Below are positions 6,226-8,913 of a DNA stretch of 8,913 nt, in pieces. Within the stretch, counting starts at the first letter, position 1. The number at the start of each line of letters is the position of its first letter. Origin of the DNA: Planctomycetota bacterium (lineage in GTDB: Bacteria; Planctomycetota; Phycisphaerae; Sedimentisphaerales; SG8-4). Under the pieces are notes generated by a model. It was not told the DNA's origin. It ran no database searches and saw only the letters and a program-made list of their open reading frames with translations. Location: positions 1 to 8,913 of the forward strand of contig JAUWKC010000043.1 in NCBI GenBank assembly GCA_030607345.1. The letters are read 5' to 3'. Both the position numbers and the translations under genes were made by a program.

Positions 6226-7421
6226 GCTTTCCTCAAACGTGGGTCGATTGCATCTCTCAGACCCTCACCAACCAGGTTATACGCCAGAACGGTGAGAAAG
6301 ATTGCCAGCCCGGGGGACAAGGTCAGCCACCATAGAAATCGGCCGGTAGTGCTTACACCAAGACTCAGCATCTGTCCCCAGCTCGGCGTCGGCGGCGCCA
6401 CTCCGAAGCCCAGAAAGCTAAGCGCCGCCTCGATAAATATCGCACCGGCGATGCCGAAGGTGGCGTTTACCAGAACCGGAGCGATGCCGTTCGGAAGCAT
6501 GTGACGGAAAAGAATGCTCCGAAGCGGAAGACCCAGCGACAGTGCCGCCTGCACGAAGTCCTGTTTGCGGAGCTTGAAAAACTCCGCGCGGATAAAACGG
6601 GCGTCACCTGTCCAGCTTGTGATACCGATGATGACCATAATATTAAGGAGGCTTCGCGGGAAAAACGCCACAATCGTAATAATAAGAAAGAACGTTGGAA
6701 TGGCCATCATAATCTCGACGAAGCGCATCCCGATAAAGTCGATTTTACCGCCGAAATAGCCCAGGATAGAGCCGATGAAAACACCAATTATACTCGATAT
6801 GCCGACCGCCACGAAGCCGACCGAAAGGGATATCCTGCTGCCGTGAATCAATCGGCACAGAACGTCCGCGCCTACATCGTCGGTCCCCAGCCAGTTCCGG
6901 CGGTTGGGCGGCCGCTCGCGGACCTCCAGAGACACCTTGTCGAAGCCGTAAGGTATCGGAGGAAGAATTCCACCAGTTGCTTTTCCTGATGCCAGCATGC
7001 CCTTATAATCTCTTGCGTCAAGCTTCTTCGGAACGAAGACGAATAACAATACGCATCCGGTGATAAGCAGCAGACTGTTTGCGCAAATCTGGCGCCAGAG
7101 CACGCCTCCACGGACCGATGGGTCAATACGTCTGCGGTTTCGCCGGATAAGCAGCAACTGGATAATCGCCAGGCCCGCTGCCAGCAAGACGCAGTAGTCC
7201 GTTGGCTTCAACCCGGCAAAAAGAGGAAAGCGCAGGCGCCCGTCGATGCGAATCACGAACGGCTTATCATTGGCAATAAACGGCGCGAGCACCGCCAGCA
7301 CAAACAGAAACACGATAAAGCACAAACTCGCAATGCTGAGGCGGCTTTTTCGGAACTCATGCCAAACCATTTCCCCGTAAGAGACGCCCCAATCCGACCT
7401 TTTTATTTGTTGCTTGCTCAT
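6222..7421 (-). CDS. Oligopeptide/dipeptide ABC transporter permease, OppC/DppC type, with extra N-terminal membrane pair
   Basis: One half of the inner-membrane channel. The C-terminal part (about 175-399) is standard: [21 protein letters not shown] (177-196), membrane segments from about 199 onward, the EAA loop that docks on an ATPase ([23 protein letters not shown], 289-311) and [19 protein letters not shown] (331-349). At 399 residues it is roughly 100 longer than a typical OppC. The excess lies between the first membrane helix (about 29-50) and the core, and contains two more predicted helices (about 75-92 and 112-130). They flank a strongly basic stretch ([12 protein letters not shown]) that should face the cytoplasm. 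The predicted total is eight helices rather than six. It starts three bases after the permease B stop. Confidence 0.93.
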   Translation of the reverse strand: MSKQQIKRSDWGVSYGEMVWHEFRKSRLSIASLCFIVFLFVLAVLAPFIANDKPFVIRIDGRLRFPLFAGLKPTDYCVLLAAGLAIIQLLLIRRNRRRIDPSVRGGVLWRQICANSLLLITGCVLLFVFVPKKLDARDYKGMLASGKATGGILPPIPYGFDKVSLEVRERPPNRRNWLGTDDVGADVLCRLIHGSRISLSVGFVAVGISSIIGVFIGSILGYFGGKIDFIGMRFVEIMMAIPTFFLIITIVAFFPRSLLNIMVIIGITSWTGDARFIRAEFFKLRKQDFVQAALSLGLPLRSILFRHMLPNGIAPVLVNATFGIAGAIFIEAALSFLGFGVAPPTPSWGQMLSLGVSTTGRFLWWLTLSPGLAIFLTVLAYNLVGEGLRDAIDPRLRKA

Positions 7422-7424
7422 GTA

Positions 7425-8417
7425 TTATTCCACGCTCTCAAAACTTATCCGCGGGTCGGCGATGGCATAGGCAATGTCGCCAAGCAAAAGCCCGAACAGA
7501 TTCAGAACTCCGCCTACTGTCGCCACCGCCATCACAACGTTGTAGTCGCGGGTAGTGACTGCCTCGAAAGCCAGTAGTCCCATACCGGGGACGCTGAAAA
7601 TTCGCTCGATGATTACAGAACCTGCCAGCATCGCAGGAAGCAGTGTCGCCATAATCGTTATCACGGGAATTATGCTGTTGCGAAAGGCGTGTCTGAATAT
7701 GACGGTGCGGTTCGACAGCCCCTTGGCGCGGGCGGTCCTTACATAATCGGCCTGCAGGTTGTCCAGCATCCCGGCCCTTACCTGTTTTGTCAGGTAGGCA
7801 AATCCCGTATACGTCAGGCACAACACGGGCAAAACCAGATGCCACAGCCGGTCCCAAAGCCAGGGAAAGAAAGGCAGGTCATCTGCGTAATTGCTGCTCA
7901 GACCGCTCGGCGGAAACCAGCCGTTCAGCCCGGTAAGATACCCTATCATTACCTGGCCGACCAGCATTACCGGCAGCGCCCACAGCACAAACACGACCAC
8001 CGAACTGGCTCGGTCGAAAAACCGCCTGTGACGGACCGCCGCCAGAACACCTACCGGCAGCGATACGGTGTAGATTATCACGAAAGCTATGATGTTCAGC
8101 GTCAGCGTGATGAGCAGCCGCCCTTTTATCAGTTCGATGACGGGCCGATGGTGCTTGATAGAGTCGCCAAAATCCAGCCGGACTACTCTGTTCAACCAGG
8201 TCAGATACTGCACATGCACCGGCTTGTCCAGCCCGTAAAGACGCATCCGGGCCTCACGAACATCCGTTGCCCGCTCGGCATCCATCTGCCCACCGGGCCC
8301 CATCGACAAACTCACCGGGTCGCCGGGCGCAATCCGGCTGACAGCGAAGACCATTACGGTTATCCCCAACAAAGTCGGTATCATCAACAACAGCCGTCGG
8401 ATTATGTAAGTCGTCAT
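7425..8417 (-). CDS. Oligopeptide/dipeptide ABC transporter permease, OppB/DppB type
   Basis: The other half of the membrane channel, 330 residues, normal for the family. It opens with the characteristic YIIRRLLLMIPTLLGITVMVF (4-24) and APGDP (30-34). YGLDKPVHVQYLTWL (61-75) and LDFGDSI (81-87) follow in the extracytoplasmic loop. Further membrane segments lie at about 101-126, 137-161, 193-209, 250-272 and 294-317. The EAA loop is RTARAKGLSNRTVIFRHAFRN (228-248), and the protein ends ADPRISFESVE. The ATG overlaps the binding-protein stop as ATGA, and AGAAG lies about seven bases upstream. Substrate range is set mainly by the binding protein and cannot be stated. Confidence 0.95.
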   Translation of the reverse strand: MTTYIIRRLLLMIPTLLGITVMVFAVSRIAPGDPVSLSMGPGGQMDAERATDVREARMRLYGLDKPVHVQYLTWLNRVVRLDFGDSIKHHRPVIELIKGRLLITLTLNIIAFVIIYTVSLPVGVLAAVRHRRFFDRASSVVVFVLWALPVMLVGQVMIGYLTGLNGWFPPSGLSSNYADDLPFFPWLWDRLWHLVLPVLCLTYTGFAYLTKQVRAGMLDNLQADYVRTARAKGLSNRTVIFRHAFRNSIIPVITIMATLLPAMLAGSVIIERIFSVPGMGLLAFEAVTTRDYNVVMAVATVGGVLNLFGLLLGDIAYAIADPRISFESVE

Positions 8418-8913
8418 CTATACTTCTGCTTCACCAAAGGAACATACCACTCATGTTGATTAAGCCCGAGCTTGTGTATTATTACATTCTCAAAACGCTT
8501 ATCCAAAAAGCGCTGCTCGGGCCTCGTGTATATGAACGTATAGGGCTGCTCTTCGTGCAAAATCCCGTGAAAACGGCGATATAATTTATTGCGTTTTTCC
8601 TCGTCCATGGTTCTTCTGGCTTCTTCAATGATAGCATCCGCCTGCGGGTTATTAAAGCCAACATAATTTGACCCGCGATTTCCAATCTGAGATGAATGCC
8701 ATATCTGGTAAGGGTCCTGTGCCAACCCGCCGTGCCAGGCAAGACTGACCGCATCGAACTGCCGGTCCTGCAGACGCTGGATAAATACCGACCACTCGTA
8801 AGGGTCCGGGATAACTTCAATACCCACCCTCGCCGCTTTGTCCTTGAACAGTTTCACAATCTGAGTGTGAAGCGGAAGATTGCCAATCATATAATGAAAC
8901 CTAAAAGGCACCC
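8414..8913 (-). CDS. Extracellular solute-binding protein, family 5 (OppA/DppA type), C-terminal part
   Basis: Only the last 165 residues are in the window; the start and signal peptide lie beyond the right edge. The segment matches the C-terminal third of family 5 binding proteins: a helix and strand (LFKDKAARVGIEVIPDPYEW), a FIQRLQDRQFDAVSLAWHGGLAQDP loop, SNYVGFNNPQADAIIEEAR, and HGILHEEQPYTFIYT near the end. The protein captures ligand outside the membrane and delivers it to the B/C permease. The apparent first codon near 8911 is an internal GTG, not a start. It is the first transporter gene seen and overlaps the permease B start by four bases. Family 5 proteins bind oligopeptides, dipeptides, nickel, heme or sugars; which one is not resolvable here. 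Confidence 0.93.
   Translation of the reverse strand, partial: VPFRFHYMIGNLPLHTQIVKLFKDKAARVGIEVIPDPYEWSVFIQRLQDRQFDAVSLAWHGGLAQDPYQIWHSSQIGNRGSNYVGFNNPQADAIIEEARRTMDEEKRNKLYRRFHGILHEEQPYTFIYTRPEQRFLDKRFENVIIHKLGLNQHEWYVPLVKQKYR

Noticed and set aside
7689..8459. Plus-strand open frame of 256 codons
   Set aside because: It is antisense to the well-supported permease B gene; its translation is rich in Gln, His, Arg and Pro without any recognisable motif.

Overview
The window looks like part of a bacterial chromosome, most likely a planctomycete of the Phycisphaerae/Sedimentisphaerales type. This is inferred from gene content: a helix-turn-helix plus receiver fusion, an exported Asp-box sialidase-like protein of a kind common in Planctomycetota, and a stand-alone STAS protein. 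No rRNA or other taxonomic marker is present, so the assignment is tentative. Coding is dense, and no mobile element, CRISPR array, tRNA or rRNA was seen.

Layout from left to right. (1) Positions 1-859, minus strand: the first 286 residues of a DegT/DnrJ/EryC1/StrS sugar aminotransferase, cut by the window edge. (2) Positions 860-1225: a 366-bp divergent intergenic region with a possible promoter for the aminotransferase and a palindromic element (1077-1143) that can fold in two mutually exclusive ways. (3) Positions 1226-1801, plus strand: the only plus-strand gene, an excisionase/MerR-type HTH joined to a degenerate receiver domain, ending in a plausible intrinsic terminator. (4) Positions 4011 to 1932, minus strand: a compact unit of exported sialidase-like protein, a possible 30-residue mini-ORF, a STAS-domain protein and a tandem ACT-domain protein. 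A good sigma70-like promoter lies at 4156-4184. (5) Positions 8913 to 4194, minus strand: an oligopeptide/dipeptide-type ABC transporter in the order binding protein (C-terminal part), permease B, permease C, ATPase D, ATPase F. Genes overlap or are separated by only a few bases, which points to one translationally coupled operon whose promoter lies beyond the right edge.

The transporter would import a peptide or similar small ligand: the exported family 5 binding protein delivers it to the B/C permease pair, driven by the D/F ATPases. The sialidase-like unit starts directly behind it from its own promoter. STAS and ACT are regulatory or ligand-sensing folds, so this unit mixes one exported protein with two probable cytoplasmic regulators. 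What links them is not visible from sequence.

No clearly new large system was found. The most unusual points are the pseudo-receiver lacking its phosphorylation site, the alternative-fold palindrome upstream of it, the overlapping mini-ORF ahead of the STAS gene, and the OppC-type permease with an extra pair of predicted membrane helices.
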